Part shown: one piece after another, positions 10,056 through 19,906 of the stretch
Layout of the letters: each line of letters opens with the position of its first letter
Position numbering within the stretch: the first letter of the stretch is position 1
DNA from: Kribbella sp. NBC_01245
GTDB lineage: Bacteria > Actinomycetota > Actinomycetes > Propionibacteriales > Kribbellaceae
Reading direction: 5' to 3'
Assembly (NCBI RefSeq): GCF_036226525.1
Contig: NZ_CP108487.1
Coordinates: forward strand, 3,410,001-3,474,000
DNA: 64,000 nt
The notes under the pieces: generated by a model
The model's database searches: none
What the model was told of the DNA's origin: nothing
Seen by the model: the letters and a program-made list of their open reading frames with translations, nothing else
Position numbers and translations under genes: made by a program

Positions 10056-11735
10056 TCAGGAACGCGCCTTGCTGAGGTTGTCGCGGCAGGTCGAGTAAGC
10101 GTCGAGCTCGGCGAGGGCCGGGTTGATCACGTGGCTGTCGGCGACCGTCGCCAGCTCGGCCCGCATCGCCTTGTCCACCGCCGACGCACGACGCTTCGCA
10201 CCCACGGCCGCGAACAACCGGCAGGTCACCGCGACGAGCACGCCGAGCACGACGCCGCCGATCAGCATGATCGTGGCGTACGGAATGCCCTGCCACTCGG
10301 GCAGCGACGGCTGATCAAGCTGGAGATAAGCGAAGCCGATCAGCGATCCCAGCCACAACGCACCGCCCAACGCGACCAGGAACAAGGCCCACTGCACGAA
10401 CCGGGCAGCACTCCACCACCGCGGCACGCGCTCAGCGCCGAGGTCCGTCCGCGCGACCGCGGTATCGAGCTCATCGCTGAGGCCCTCCTCGCCGCGACGA
10501 ATCGCCGAGCGGACCGAATCGGCCCACGGGCGGGACAACCCGGCCGCGGCCTTCGTCGTGATGTTCCGTACGGCGGTGTCGACTCGTGCGCGCTGGACCG
10601 GAGTCGCCGCCGGCAACGAGGTCCGCGCCAACGTCACTTCCTCGGCCGTCGTACGCCGCAACTCCCGGCGCCGGTCCTTCGGCACCCGGTCGAGGTGCAA
10701 CCGCCGCAGCGGGTCGGGCTTGAACCGCACCAGCCACTTCGTCACCGGCCAGCCCGTCGCCCCGCGAGCGCGCTGCAGATACGAGCGCCGTACGGCGTCC
10801 ACGACAACGGGCACACCCGCGGCCTCGGCCAGAGCGTCGACCAGCGTGGCGGTGTCGGCCTTGTCGAGCGCCGGCGTCTTCGCCTCACCGCACTGCGCGG
10901 CCATCCGGTCGGCGACCCGTTCGACGTCCGCGCCCAAGCGTTCGCGGGCGGCCTTCTTGTCCTTGACGCGCTTGACCATGAGCGTGCGGAGATCGTCGAG
11001 GCCGTCGCCGGTCGTGGCCGAGGTCGCGACGATCACGGCGTTGGTGATGCCGTCCGCCTTCAGTAGGCGGGTGAAGTCCGACATGCAGGTCTTGCGCTCT
11101 TCGTCGCTCAGCTCGTCCGCGTGGTTCAGGACGAAGATCATCACGCCCGCATGTGACGACAGCGGCTTGAGGTAGCGGTTGTGCAGTGCGGCGTCTGCGT
11201 ACTTCTGCGGGTCCACCACCCAGATCAGCGCGTCCACCAGCTCTACAAGCCGGTCAACGATCAGCCGGTGCTCCATCTCGGTGGAGTCGTGGTCAGGCAG
11301 ATCGAGCAGCACTAGGCCGTCAAGCTCCTCGGACCGCGCATCCTCGAGTGAACTCCGGTGAGCCACCTGGTGCCGCCGGGGAATGCCTAGCCAGTTCAAG
11401 AGCTCACCGGCCGGCTCGTCGCCCCAGACGCACGCGAGCGGCATAGACGTCGTAGGACGCCGTACGCCGACTGCAGCAAGGTCTAGCTCAGTGATCGCGT
11501 TGAACAGCGAGGACTTGCCTGAGCCAGTAGCGCCGGCCAGAGCCACCACTGTGAGCTCGCCGGACATCTTGAGCCTCTGACCGGCTCTGTCCACGATCTG
11601 CGCCGCCTCCGACAGCACGACCGGGTCAAGTCTCCCCCGGCCCGCCGCCGCAGCGTCTTGCAGTGCCTCGATTTTCGTCAGGACGTCGGCAGAGCCCCTC
11701 ACCAGGCCCTTGACCGCCTCCACAATTCCCGTCAC
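10056..11735 (-). CDS. dynamin-like/YfjP-type membrane GTPase, smaller partner
   Basis: GTPase of 559 residues. The P-loop is GATGSGKSS near residue 69, followed by G3-type DLPDHDS and a G4-like NHAD. The C-terminal third has two close transmembrane helices (around FVQWALFLVALGGALWLGSL and ATIMLIGGVVLGVLVAVTC). Its first codons overlap the end of the larger GTPase gene by 4 bp, so the two are translated together and probably form a heteromeric membrane-remodelling complex, as paired bacterial dynamins do. The role in this organism is not known. Confidence 0.82.
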   Translation of the reverse strand: MTGIVEAVKGLVRGSADVLTKIEALQDAAAAGRGRLDPVVLSEAAQIVDRAGQRLKMSGELTVVALAGATGSGKSSLFNAITELDLAAVGVRRPTTSMPLACVWGDEPAGELLNWLGIPRRHQVAHRSSLEDARSEELDGLVLLDLPDHDSTEMEHRLIVDRLVELVDALIWVVDPQKYADAALHNRYLKPLSSHAGVMIFVLNHADELSDEERKTCMSDFTRLLKADGITNAVIVATSATTGDGLDDLRTLMVKRVKDKKAARERLGADVERVADRMAAQCGEAKTPALDKADTATLVDALAEAAGVPVVVDAVRRSYLQRARGATGWPVTKWLVRFKPDPLRRLHLDRVPKDRRRELRRTTAEEVTLARTSLPAATPVQRARVDTAVRNITTKAAAGLSRPWADSVRSAIRRGEEGLSDELDTAVARTDLGAERVPRWWSAARFVQWALFLVALGGALWLGSLIGFAYLQLDQPSLPEWQGIPYATIMLIGGVVLGVLVAVTCRLFAAVGAKRRASAVDKAMRAELATVADSHVINPALAELDAYSTCRDNLSKARS

Positions 11736-14700
11736 GTGCAGTCCTCCACCGCGCGCGCGGCCTCCGTCAGTCGTCTTGGGGCGTCGGGGTCGACCGGATG
11801 CTGGTCGAGCACCGTCAAATAGCGGGACAGCTCTGCATCCATCAGCGAACGAACTCTACTGTCCAGATCGCGGCGTGCCTTGGTAGCCAGCGTCCGGACG
11901 GCCTGGTCGCCGAAGACTGCCTCCAGCAACTTCTGGCCGACAGCGGCGGTTCCAGCGCCTACACCCACCTCTGCGCCGGTCGGGATCCCCGCGGTGCTGG
12001 CGAAGATCACGATCATCAGGGCGATCCCTAGACCGTTGAACCCGTACGCCAGGATCCGGGCGGTCGAACGCTTGTCCGCGCCTTCCTTGCGAACCAGCTC
12101 CAGCACGTACCCCTGCCAGTCACGGACCATCCGACCAGCCTGGGCGTTGAACTCGCGGGACGACCGGCCGAGGTCGCGATCGCCGGCCTCGAGCAGCTGG
12201 CGCCCGGCGACCGTCGACTGCCAGGACTCCTCGGCCCGCTCGGCGGCGGCCTCGGCGTGCTCGCGCAGCAACGACTCCAGCCCGGACTCCACCGCGTCGG
12301 CGACATCCCGGGTCGGCATCTGCTTGCCGCTGATCGCCGTACGCATCTTGTCGCGGAAGCGCCCGACGTTCGTCTGCAGACCCTTGAGCAACTCGCCCGT
12401 GCCGACGAACTCCTGCCAGCGCGCGAGCACCTCGCCACGCAGCATCGAGCCGTCCTGCGTGGCCTTGCTGATGTCCTTCACGGCTCGCACGTACGCCGTT
12501 TCGGCGGCAGAGCGCAGCTCGATGACGGTGTCGGCCTGGGCTTGTACGGCAAGCGCGAAGGCCGGCGTCTTCTTGGTCATCGCCGTGACCGCGCCCTGCA
12601 GCGTCCGCCGTACGACGGCAGCGCGAGCGCCCGCGTCCTCGGCGAGTTCGGACAGCCATTCCTTGACCGGGGCAACGACCTCGGGCGTCAGCAGGCCGCC
12701 GTCCGATACCTCCGACTCGGTGATCGCGAACATGGGCGAATCACCCAGACCACGCTCGAGCAGCATATGCGCGAGGTGGCCGCTGATGTCCTCGACGGAC
12801 CCGGGCGGTACGCGATCAAGCACAACCGCGATCGCCGTACTCCGCTCGGCCGCGTCCTTCAGGAAGTCCCACGGTACGGCGTCCGCATAGCGCGCGGCCG
12901 TGGTGACGAACAGCCAGAGGTCTGCCGCGGCCAGGAGTTGTGCGGCCAGCTCGCGGTTCGCCTCGACGACGGAATCGATGTCGGGCGCATCCAGCACGGC
13001 CAGGCCTTGCGGAATGGTGTCAGCGGCAACTAGTCGCAACACGCCCGCATCTTCCGTGCCGCCGGGGGCGTCGCCGGTGGAGCGGGCCAGGCCGGGCAGC
13101 ACCCGGTCGCCGGTGAACCAGTCGGTGTCGGCCGGGTTGTGCACGAGGACTGGGGAACGGGTGGTGGGACGCAGCACGCCGGGCTCGCTGACGACTCGGC
13201 CAACGAGGGTGTTGACCAGGGTGGACTTGCCCGCGCCGGTCGAACCGCCTACGACCGCTAGGACCGGGGCCTCGAGTTGGACCAGGCGAGGGAGAACGTA
13301 GTCGTCGAGCTGGTCGAGCATCGCCTTCTGCTGCTGCCGCGCCTCATCCGCCCCGACCACGTCGATCGGCAGCCGGCTGCTGGCCAACGCCTCCCGCAAA
13401 CGCATCAGCGCCGCGATCAACGCCATCGCCACCTGCTCAGCGGGCGTCTGATCGTCCCCGGCGCCCCCAGCCGCCTTGCCAGCAGCCACCTTCGCACCAG
13501 CCGTCTTGGCGCCGGCGGTCTTCGCCCCAGCCGTCTTGCCCCCGGCCGCCTTCGCACCAGCCGCCTTGCCGCCGGCTGCCTCGCCGCCGGCTGCCTTGCC
13601 GTCAGTGGTCTTGACTTCGGCAGTCTCGGCGTCAGCTGCCTCGGCGTCGGTGGTCTTAGCTTCGCTGGTCTTGACGTCGGCCGTCTCGGCGTCGGCTGCC
13701 TTGGCGTTGGTGGCCTCGTCGTCGGTCGTCTTAGCGTCGGCTGCGTTCGCTTCGCTGGTCTTGGCGTCGGCCGACTTGGGGTCGGCTGCCTTCGCATCAG
13801 CCGACTTGCCGCCAACTGCCTTGGCCGCGACTGCCTTACCTTCGTCCGCCTTGCCAGCTGACTTGGCCTCGGGCGACTTGGCGTCGGTGGTCTCAGCCTT
13901 GGTCGTCTCTGCCTCGGCGACCTCGGCAGTGGCTTCGGCCGACTTGCCCTCGGGCGACCCGGTTTCGGCGGCCTCGGCCGTGGCCGACTTGGTCTTGGCG
14001 CCCGTCTTGCCATCCGTCTCGGCGTCGCCCGTCTTGCCGTGCGCCTCGGCGTCGTCCGGCTTGGCGTCCGCCTTGACGTCGTCCGGGTTGGCGCCGTCTG
14101 CCTCTGCCTTGGCGTTTGCCTCGACGGCGTGGGTGATGAGCGCTTCTACGGTTTCGGTCTCGGCGGCTGGTACCTCGACGGTTTCGTCGGTTTCGCCCGT
14201 GTTCTCGGCCGCATCGCCTTCGCCGGTGCCGGCGGCGTTGGTCTCGGCGTTCGCCGCTGGGGTGGGCTTGGCGGGATCGACCTTCGGTTTGGGCAGGCCG
14301 ATGATGATGTCGTCGTAGTTGGGCGGGAGGTGCTCGGCCAGCTGAGATTCGTCCAGCTCGTCGTCCGCGCCGACCTCCGAGACCTTCGCGGATTCGACGG
14401 GCTTGGGCAGGCCGATGATCATGTCCATGTAGTTGTCGGGCAGACCATCGTCGAACTCGGCCTCGGACGTGCCCGATCCCCCGGCCGTACCCCCGACGGA
14501 CGCTTCCTCCTTGGCCTCCACGCCCTTCGCGTCAGCCTCGGCGACATCCTCGTCATCGCCCGCTTCAACGGCCTCCGCCTCAGCGCCATCTTCTTCAACC
14601 GCGTCCGCGCCAGCGGCTTCTGCCTCAGCCGCGTCCGCTTCGGCCGCGGCTGCATCTGCTTCGGCGGCGTCTGCTTCGGTGACCTTTGCCTCAGTGGCGG

Positions 14701-15589
14701 TCGCCTTCTCGACGGTACCCGCGGCGGGCGCAGTCGGCTCGGCCTCGGACGCATCGCCGTCTTCGCCGACTTCGGCGGCGGCGTTGGAGGCGTTGGAGGC
14801 TTCGGGCTGCTTGGTGCCCGGTGCGGCCTTGGCGTCCTTGCCGTCGGCAACGACTGGGACCGGGCCGGGGGCCGGGACCATCGGTTCGCTTGCCTTGGGC
14901 CCGCTTTCCTTGGCGGCGGTCATAGCGGGTACGTCCGCGGCTTGCTCGGCCGGCTCCTCGGTGGAACTGACGTTTGTCGAGGTTTCATCGGCAGCGGTTT
15001 CGCTCTCGTTCGCAGAAGCCGCGGCCGCCTCGGGCGAGGCGCCTCCGGTCGTACCTTCCGACTCGTCGGCCTTCACCGCTTCGCCAGTCGAACCAGACTC
15101 CCCGGCCTCGTCGCCGGACTCGCGCGCATCCGCACCAGCCTTCACAGCCGGATCCACCTCGGCTGCGACGGCCTTCACACCCGGATCACCGTCAGCCGCA
15201 TCGGCCGCGACGACTGGATCCACCTGAGCCGGATCGGCTGCGGCGACCGGATCCGCGTGAGCCGGATCGGCCTCGGGCGTCGTACGGGCTGGGCTCTCCG
15301 ATGCGGTGTCACCCGAGGCGTTGGACGACGTACCAGCTGGGGCTGCGGACGACGTGTCGGCGTCGGGTGGGGTCTTACCCGGGTCGCGGACTGCCCAGGG
15401 CGACGGGTCGGCTGAGGGCTGCGGCGTACCGCTTGAGGCTTGTTTGTTCTTGCGGCGGAGTTTGCGCAGCAGTTTGCTCTTCGGCTGGTCCGGCTGGGCA
15501 GGCTGATTCGCGGCCGGAGCGTTCGGCTCATCCGAGCGCTCTGGACCGGCACCGGACGATACCGGCGTGGTGTCAGGCACAGCGTCCAC
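11732..15589 (-). CDS. giant dynamin-like GTPase with Ala/Lys/Asp/Glu-rich N-terminal tail
   Basis: Protein of 1285 residues in two parts. Roughly the first 700 residues are low complexity: acidic Ala/Glu/Asp/Pro stretches, two copies of a GLPKP element (DMIIGLPKP and DIIIGLPKP), then a repetitive tail built from AKAADAK/AKTTDAE-like and GAKTAGAK-like units. The last 570 residues are a GTPase with P-loop GGSTGAGKS near residue 783, GLAVLDAPDID as the G3 region and one or two C-terminal hydrophobic helices (GLGIALMIVIFASTAG). It is upstream of, and overlaps, the smaller GTPase gene. The GTG at 15589 is the outermost start; a GTG three codons in is equally possible. Confidence 0.8.
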   Translation of the reverse strand: MDAVPDTTPVSSGAGPERSDEPNAPAANQPAQPDQPKSKLLRKLRRKNKQASSGTPQPSADPSPWAVRDPGKTPPDADTSSAAPAGTSSNASGDTASESPARTTPEADPAHADPVAAADPAQVDPVVAADAADGDPGVKAVAAEVDPAVKAGADARESGDEAGESGSTGEAVKADESEGTTGGASPEAAAASANESETAADETSTNVSSTEEPAEQAADVPAMTAAKESGPKASEPMVPAPGPVPVVADGKDAKAAPGTKQPEASNASNAAAEVGEDGDASEAEPTAPAAGTVEKATATEAKVTEADAAEADAAAAEADAAEAEAAGADAVEEDGAEAEAVEAGDDEDVAEADAKGVEAKEEASVGGTAGGSGTSEAEFDDGLPDNYMDMIIGLPKPVESAKVSEVGADDELDESQLAEHLPPNYDDIIIGLPKPKVDPAKPTPAANAETNAAGTGEGDAAENTGETDETVEVPAAETETVEALITHAVEANAKAEADGANPDDVKADAKPDDAEAHGKTGDAETDGKTGAKTKSATAEAAETGSPEGKSAEATAEVAEAETTKAETTDAKSPEAKSAGKADEGKAVAAKAVGGKSADAKAADPKSADAKTSEANAADAKTTDDEATNAKAADAETADVKTSEAKTTDAEAADAETAEVKTTDGKAAGGEAAGGKAAGAKAAGGKTAGAKTAGAKTAGAKVAAGKAAGGAGDDQTPAEQVAMALIAALMRLREALASSRLPIDVVGADEARQQQKAMLDQLDDYVLPRLVQLEAPVLAVVGGSTGAGKSTLVNTLVGRVVSEPGVLRPTTRSPVLVHNPADTDWFTGDRVLPGLARSTGDAPGGTEDAGVLRLVAADTIPQGLAVLDAPDIDSVVEANRELAAQLLAAADLWLFVTTAARYADAVPWDFLKDAAERSTAIAVVLDRVPPGSVEDISGHLAHMLLERGLGDSPMFAITESEVSDGGLLTPEVVAPVKEWLSELAEDAGARAAVVRRTLQGAVTAMTKKTPAFALAVQAQADTVIELRSAAETAYVRAVKDISKATQDGSMLRGEVLARWQEFVGTGELLKGLQTNVGRFRDKMRTAISGKQMPTRDVADAVESGLESLLREHAEAAAERAEESWQSTVAGRQLLEAGDRDLGRSSREFNAQAGRMVRDWQGYVLELVRKEGADKRSTARILAYGFNGLGIALMIVIFASTAGIPTGAEVGVGAGTAAVGQKLLEAVFGDQAVRTLATKARRDLDSRVRSLMDAELSRYLTVLDQHPVDPDAPRRLTEAARAVEDCT

Positions 15590-15666
15590 CCACGAGCACA
15601 GAGTGCCCGGTCGGACAGCGCAGAAGCAAAGTCATCTTGATCCCGTGATGGCTCGGGCGGGCGGGG

Positions 15667-17043
15667 TCACTGCGACGGTGGGAACTGCGATGGTGGATAC
15701 GGACCGTACCCTCCGGGTGGTCCCTGGTAGCCAGCGGGTCCCGGTGAGTAACCGGACTGACCAGGCGGCAGTCCCATCGCGGGCTGGGGTGGGCGGAAGA
15801 CGGGCATCGGCGGGAACGGCACACTCGGACGCCGGGCGCGCAATTCGTCGAGCAACTTCTTCTCCACTGGCAGGGCCTCCGGGCCGATCACCTGGCGAAC
15901 GATCTTGTCTCGCAGGTAGGCGAGTTCGGTCGCGGTGTGCTGGAAGGCCTTCGCGGCGGAGGCGGGGCCGGCGCCGTACCGCTTGGCGTTCTGGCGGAGC
16001 GCCTTGCGGCCGCGCAGCGACGCGATCAGGGGCACTTCGGGCGCGGTCAACCAGCCGAACCGCACGTAGTCGTACAGCCGGGACGCGATCATCTGCGACT
16101 CCCGCGCGCGCATGACCAACGCGAAGATGACGAGTCCGATGAAGATCGGGACCATCAGCACCAGATAGGTACCGAGGAAGCCGGCGGCACCGGCCCAGCT
16201 GGCGACACCGTTCCAGAGGGCGTGCGCGAAGACGGCCGCGAGATACCCGACGATCGGCGCGAGGTAACGGACCGCCGTGTTGCGATGACGGACCGCGATA
16301 CCGATACCTATCGCGGTGAACGACGTGAAGAGTGGATGCGCGAACGGCGACATCAGCCCGCGCAACACGAACAGCACCAACGCGCCCTGCAGCCCCTTGT
16401 CGCTTCCGCCTTCTTCGGCCAGCTGCGTATAGATACGGCTGTAGTAAAGGATGTTCTCCGTGAACGCAAAGCCGATGCCGACCATGCCCGCGTACACAAG
16501 CCCGTCGATGATGCCGTCGAACTCCTTGCGCCGGATAAGCGCCAGCAACAAGATGACCGCGCCCTTGGCGAACTCCTCGACGGGCGGAGCGACGAAAACC
16601 GCCGCCCGCGAACCACCGGCGGCACTCTCCCCCAGCAGCCTGCCCGCCTCGGTGTTGATCCAGAGGGCCATCAAGGTGGCTATGAAAGCACCCCACGCGA
16701 ACGCGAACATGATGTACTTGGCTGGCTCCGGTTCGTAGCGATCCAGGAGCAGGTACAGCAACACGATAATCGGCACCGGAATGAAGGCGAGAAGGATCAC
16801 CCAGCCGAGCCCGCCGGCATCGGCCCCGGACAAGATCCGCCAGAAGACCGCAAGGCCCGCCACCGCCATCACCACCACGATCAAGGTGGCGAGCAGCACA
16901 TTGCGGTTGCGCTGCTGTCCGGGCACGGGATGATCCCCGAGCACGTTGGGCTGCGGGTACGGGCTGCCCGGCGGATAGGCCGGACTGCCCGCCTCGGGAG
17001 GCTCGGGCGAAGCCCCCGACGGGATACCTGAGGGGTAACTCAT
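15667..17043 (-). CDS. PrsW-family intramembrane protease
   Basis: Membrane protein of 458 residues with a proline-rich cytoplasmic N-terminus and about eight transmembrane helices. The PrsW glutamate motif is present as PPVEEFAKG near residue 151, followed by GIGFAFTEN, the histidine motif HPLFTSFTAIGIG and AHALWNG. PrsW-type proteases cleave membrane-anchored regulators such as anti-sigma factors; the substrate here is unknown. The C-terminal tail is again Pro/Gly/Tyr-rich. It lies just left of the tRNA-Arg gene and is the last chromosomal gene before the integrated element. Confidence 0.88.
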   Translation of the reverse strand: MSYPSGIPSGASPEPPEAGSPAYPPGSPYPQPNVLGDHPVPGQQRNRNVLLATLIVVVMAVAGLAVFWRILSGADAGGLGWVILLAFIPVPIIVLLYLLLDRYEPEPAKYIMFAFAWGAFIATLMALWINTEAGRLLGESAAGGSRAAVFVAPPVEEFAKGAVILLLALIRRKEFDGIIDGLVYAGMVGIGFAFTENILYYSRIYTQLAEEGGSDKGLQGALVLFVLRGLMSPFAHPLFTSFTAIGIGIAVRHRNTAVRYLAPIVGYLAAVFAHALWNGVASWAGAAGFLGTYLVLMVPIFIGLVIFALVMRARESQMIASRLYDYVRFGWLTAPEVPLIASLRGRKALRQNAKRYGAGPASAAKAFQHTATELAYLRDKIVRQVIGPEALPVEKKLLDELRARRPSVPFPPMPVFRPPQPAMGLPPGQSGYSPGPAGYQGPPGGYGPYPPSQFPPSQ

Positions 17044-17212
17044 GGCCGAAGCCTAGTCATGACCAGGCCCGAGCGCCCCGACCGCCACCAGGCGTTATGC
17101 GGATGGAACTCCCGCCACCCCGACACCACCCGTCACAACCGGGAGGTTGACGAGCGGGACAGGCCCTCGATCTGAGAGACTCTGAGCGGGTCACCGGGCC
17201 ACCGGCGACCAG

Positions 17213-17287
<75 letters not shown>

Positions 17288-17338
17288 CCTTCTCTGACCT
17301 CGCCATATGCCTCAGCTGACATCTTCAACTTGAGGCCC

Positions 17339-17358
17339 TTGGGAACAGTTTTGGGAAC
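17339..17358 (+). repeat. paired TTGGGAAC repeats inside the left end
   Basis: Two TTGGGAAC octamers with starts 12 bp apart (17339 and 17351), 52 bp inside the attachment core and just ahead of the integrase start. The same pair with the same spacing occurs near the other end at 43827-43846. Candidate integrase arm-binding sites. Confidence 0.55.
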
Positions 17359-17379
17359 ACGCGCCCCTAAACTGCCTGC

Positions 17380-18801
17380 ATGGCAGGGCAATCCAAACAG
17401 CGCGGTCACGTCGAACCACACGGCAAGAAGTTCCGAGCGGTCGTCTCGGCCGGGAAGGATCCCCTGACCGGGCGACGTCGATTCCTCAAGGAAACGTGGC
17501 CAACTGAAAAAGAAGCCGAGGTCGCGAAGACGCGCCTCCTGAACCAGGTGGATGAACAGCGCCATCCCCGAAGCAAGATCCTGGTGCGCACTCTGATCGA
17601 GAAATGGTTCGAGGTCGAAGACCACGAAGACAGCACTAGTCAGCGGTACGCCGGTTTGAACGCCAAGTACATAGAGCCAACGTTTGGGTCTGTGCAGGCG
17701 GCCAAACTCGACCCCGAGCTACTGGAGACGTACTACGCGCGGCTCGGGCGCTGTCGAGAACTCTGCGCCGGAAAGCGCAGCGCGGCCGGCCATCAGTGCC
17801 GGCCATTGTCGAGCAGCTCTATTCGACAGATCCATTTCGTCCTTCGCGGCGCCCTCGATCGTGGGGTGCGGTGGAAGTACCTGAGCGTTAACGCAGCCGC
17901 GCTGGCTGAACCGCCGGCCGCTAACAGAACGACACCTGATCCGCCCTCAGCGGCCGAGGCGGCCGCCATACTCAACGAGGCTTGGAAGAAGCCGGCCTGG
18001 GGCACGCTGCTCTGGCTCGTCATGGTCACTGGTTGCCGACGCGGTGAGCTCTGCGCGGTGCGATGGTCAGATGTCGATCTGCAGCGCGGAAAGATAAGCA
18101 TCGAACGATCCCTGCGCAGGGATCTGAGCGAGAAGCGGACGAAGAGCGAGCAAGACCGCCGCCTCACGCTTGATCCGTACACCATCAAGCTGCTCGAGGC
18201 GCACCGCGCAGCCAGCGAGGAACAATGCGACGCGCTGGGCATCAAGTTGAGTCCGCATGCGTTCGTGTTCTCGCTGGAGCCTGACTTCTCCGAGCCAATG
18301 AAGCCGGACACCGTCACGCAGAGGTACGCCCGACTGGCTCGGCGGAACAATCTACGCAGCACGAGGTTCCACTCTCTCCGGCACTACTCCGCGACGGAGC
18401 TGCTTGGCTCGGGCGTCGACCTGAGGACGGTGTCCGGCCGGTTAGGGCACGCGAGTGGTGCTACCACCCTCCGCTTCTACGCCGCGTGGCTCGAAGAAGC
18501 GGATAAGAACGCAGCCAGCAACATCGCCGAGATCATGGCTAGGCCCGAGCCACTGAAACGGACACCGCGCAGCCCATACGAGCTCATCGCCACGGAGCTT
18601 CGCATCGCGATCGAGCGAGGCGACTACCCTGTCGGCGCGCAGTTGCCTGCAAACGAGGAGATCCGAGCGCAGTACCGGGTGGCGACCGGCACCGTCAGCA
18701 GGGCGATTGCATTACTCAAGGACTCAGGCTTGATCGCTGGCCCCCGCGGTAAGAAGCCCAAGGTAGTCGCAACGAAGGCTCGCGCGCCCAGGGACGGCTA
18801 A
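17380..18801 (+). CDS. tyrosine integrase with fused C-terminal GntR-type winged helix
   Basis: Site-specific recombinase of 473 residues. Order: arm-binding/SAM-like region (1-180, with a Cys/His cluster CRELC...GHQC near 125-140), catalytic domain with Arg in TGCRRGELC (about 221), HSLRH (331-335), GRLGH (357) and nucleophile Tyr 367 in LRFYAAW. Normal integrases end soon after this tyrosine. Here residues about 398-462 form a GntR-like winged helix (SPYELIATELRIAIERGDYP, then LPANEEIRAQYRVATGTVSR). No separate excisionase gene is seen nearby, so the extra domain may regulate the promoter or direction of recombination (inference). It is 93 bp inside attL and surely acts on it. Confidence 0.93.
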   Translation: MAGQSKQRGHVEPHGKKFRAVVSAGKDPLTGRRRFLKETWPTEKEAEVAKTRLLNQVDEQRHPRSKILVRTLIEKWFEVEDHEDSTSQRYAGLNAKYIEPTFGSVQAAKLDPELLETYYARLGRCRELCAGKRSAAGHQCRPLSSSSIRQIHFVLRGALDRGVRWKYLSVNAAALAEPPAANRTTPDPPSAAEAAAILNEAWKKPAWGTLLWLVMVTGCRRGELCAVRWSDVDLQRGKISIERSLRRDLSEKRTKSEQDRRLTLDPYTIKLLEAHRAASEEQCDALGIKLSPHAFVFSLEPDFSEPMKPDTVTQRYARLARRNNLRSTRFHSLRHYSATELLGSGVDLRTVSGRLGHASGATTLRFYAAWLEEADKNAASNIAEIMARPEPLKRTPRSPYELIATELRIAIERGDYPVGAQLPANEEIRAQYRVATGTVSRAIALLKDSGLIAGPRGKKPKVVATKARAPRDG

Positions 18802-18802
18802 C

Positions 18803-18824
18803 GACCTGCTGCCAGCAGGAGGTC
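18803..18824 (+). terminator. weak hairpin after the integrase gene
   Basis: GACCTGCT and AGCAGG-AGGTC arms form a short bulged hairpin directly after the integrase stop. No T-run, so its function as a terminator is uncertain. Confidence 0.35.
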
Positions 18825-18889
18825 AGGCAGCCCCCACTCGCACCCACCGGGGCTACCAGAGCGGACGACCCGCGTGGCAACCTTGCCCC

Positions 18890-19906
18890 GTGCGAGTCGT
18901 CCTGTCGGCGCCCTACAGCGGTGCCCTATACCGGTGGTTCCGGGAGCTTGCCGGAGGGCGAACTCCGGACGCGCAGCCGTACTACAGCGCCCTCTACAAG
19001 GAAGCGGGGGCTGCAATTGACATCGCGTTAACGAGTCTCATCGTCTATGAGGAGATCGTTCTGCCTTTCGCAGATAACAACCTTCCGGGGCACGGCGACC
19101 TCCGCCATCTTGGGCTCGAGGAACTCGGTCTCTCGGTCACGCACGAGCCCGTCCACCGCGCAAGCGCAATTGCCGAGCGGTGGCTCGAGGAACTAAGCAA
19201 CGACGGCAACCTGCAAGGGCTGTTGCACACTCAAGGCTTCTCCAGTCGGGAGGCGCCCATCGAGATCAACTACGCCATTGCCGACATCCTCATCTCGCAG
19301 GAGGTAGATGTCGCGGTGGTCGCTTCGCCTGGGCGGCAGCAAATCGCTCGACGAATAATCGAGCTAGGTGTGCTCGATGACGAGATCAGCGACGCCAACC
19401 GTCTCACGTTGACAGAATTCCGCGAAGGCCCAGCTGATCCAGTTGCCGAGTATGTCGACCTTATCGGACTCACAATCCGGCGAGATGACTACAACGCGAT
19501 CGTCGATCTGAAGCACGATCCCAATATCGCCCGATATAGCCGCACCTTCCGAGATCGTCTCGGACCATCAGGTGCGCGGGAACCGATCGACTTCTCCGAC
19601 GCCCTGGGGGAGGTTCTCGAGAAGCAGGCTGCGCAAGGAACTGTTCGAGGCGTCTTCAAGCATGGAGGTAGGGCGTTGGGTCTAGCGGGCCTGATACCAG
19701 GTGTCGGGACCGCAACCGGGCTTCTTGGCATCGCGGGTGACGCGGCCGAGGCTGCTCTCGAAGGTCGTCGCTACACGCTCTGGCACGAGCTAGGCACAGC
19801 CATAAAGGCACGCGAGTTCGATGTGGCAATGCGGCAGCGCGTTCAGAAGGCCCGAAAGCAAACGACCGATGAGCTCCTCACGGACCTCGGCTTCAGCGAC
19901 GGCTAA
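18890..19906 (+). CDS. hypothetical protein, 338 aa
   Basis: Unrecognised protein. It has a GTG start and no clear ribosome-binding site. The N-terminal 240 residues look like a soluble alpha/beta domain (VVLSAPYSGALYRWFREL near the start; QEVDVAVVASPGRQQIARRI near residue 140). A hydrophobic Gly/Ala segment, LGLAGLIPGVGTATGLLGIA, near residue 265 could insert in a membrane. A short segment (DLKHDPNIARYSRTFRDRL) recalls SDLGGPLARYRSAVVQL in the 388-residue protein at 28314, and both proteins have a hydrophobic stretch after it; this could mean a shared domain but is weak. Coding quality is good and it follows the integrase in the same direction. Confidence 0.75.
   Translation: MRVVLSAPYSGALYRWFRELAGGRTPDAQPYYSALYKEAGAAIDIALTSLIVYEEIVLPFADNNLPGHGDLRHLGLEELGLSVTHEPVHRASAIAERWLEELSNDGNLQGLLHTQGFSSREAPIEINYAIADILISQEVDVAVVASPGRQQIARRIIELGVLDDEISDANRLTLTEFREGPADPVAEYVDLIGLTIRRDDYNAIVDLKHDPNIARYSRTFRDRLGPSGAREPIDFSDALGEVLEKQAAQGTVRGVFKHGGRALGLAGLIPGVGTATGLLGIAGDAAEAALEGRRYTLWHELGTAIKAREFDVAMRQRVQKARKQTTDELLTDLGFSDG

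Noticed and set aside
14039..15415. 458-residue glycine/arginine-rich plus-strand frame
   Set aside because: Antisense of the low-complexity tail of the giant GTPase.
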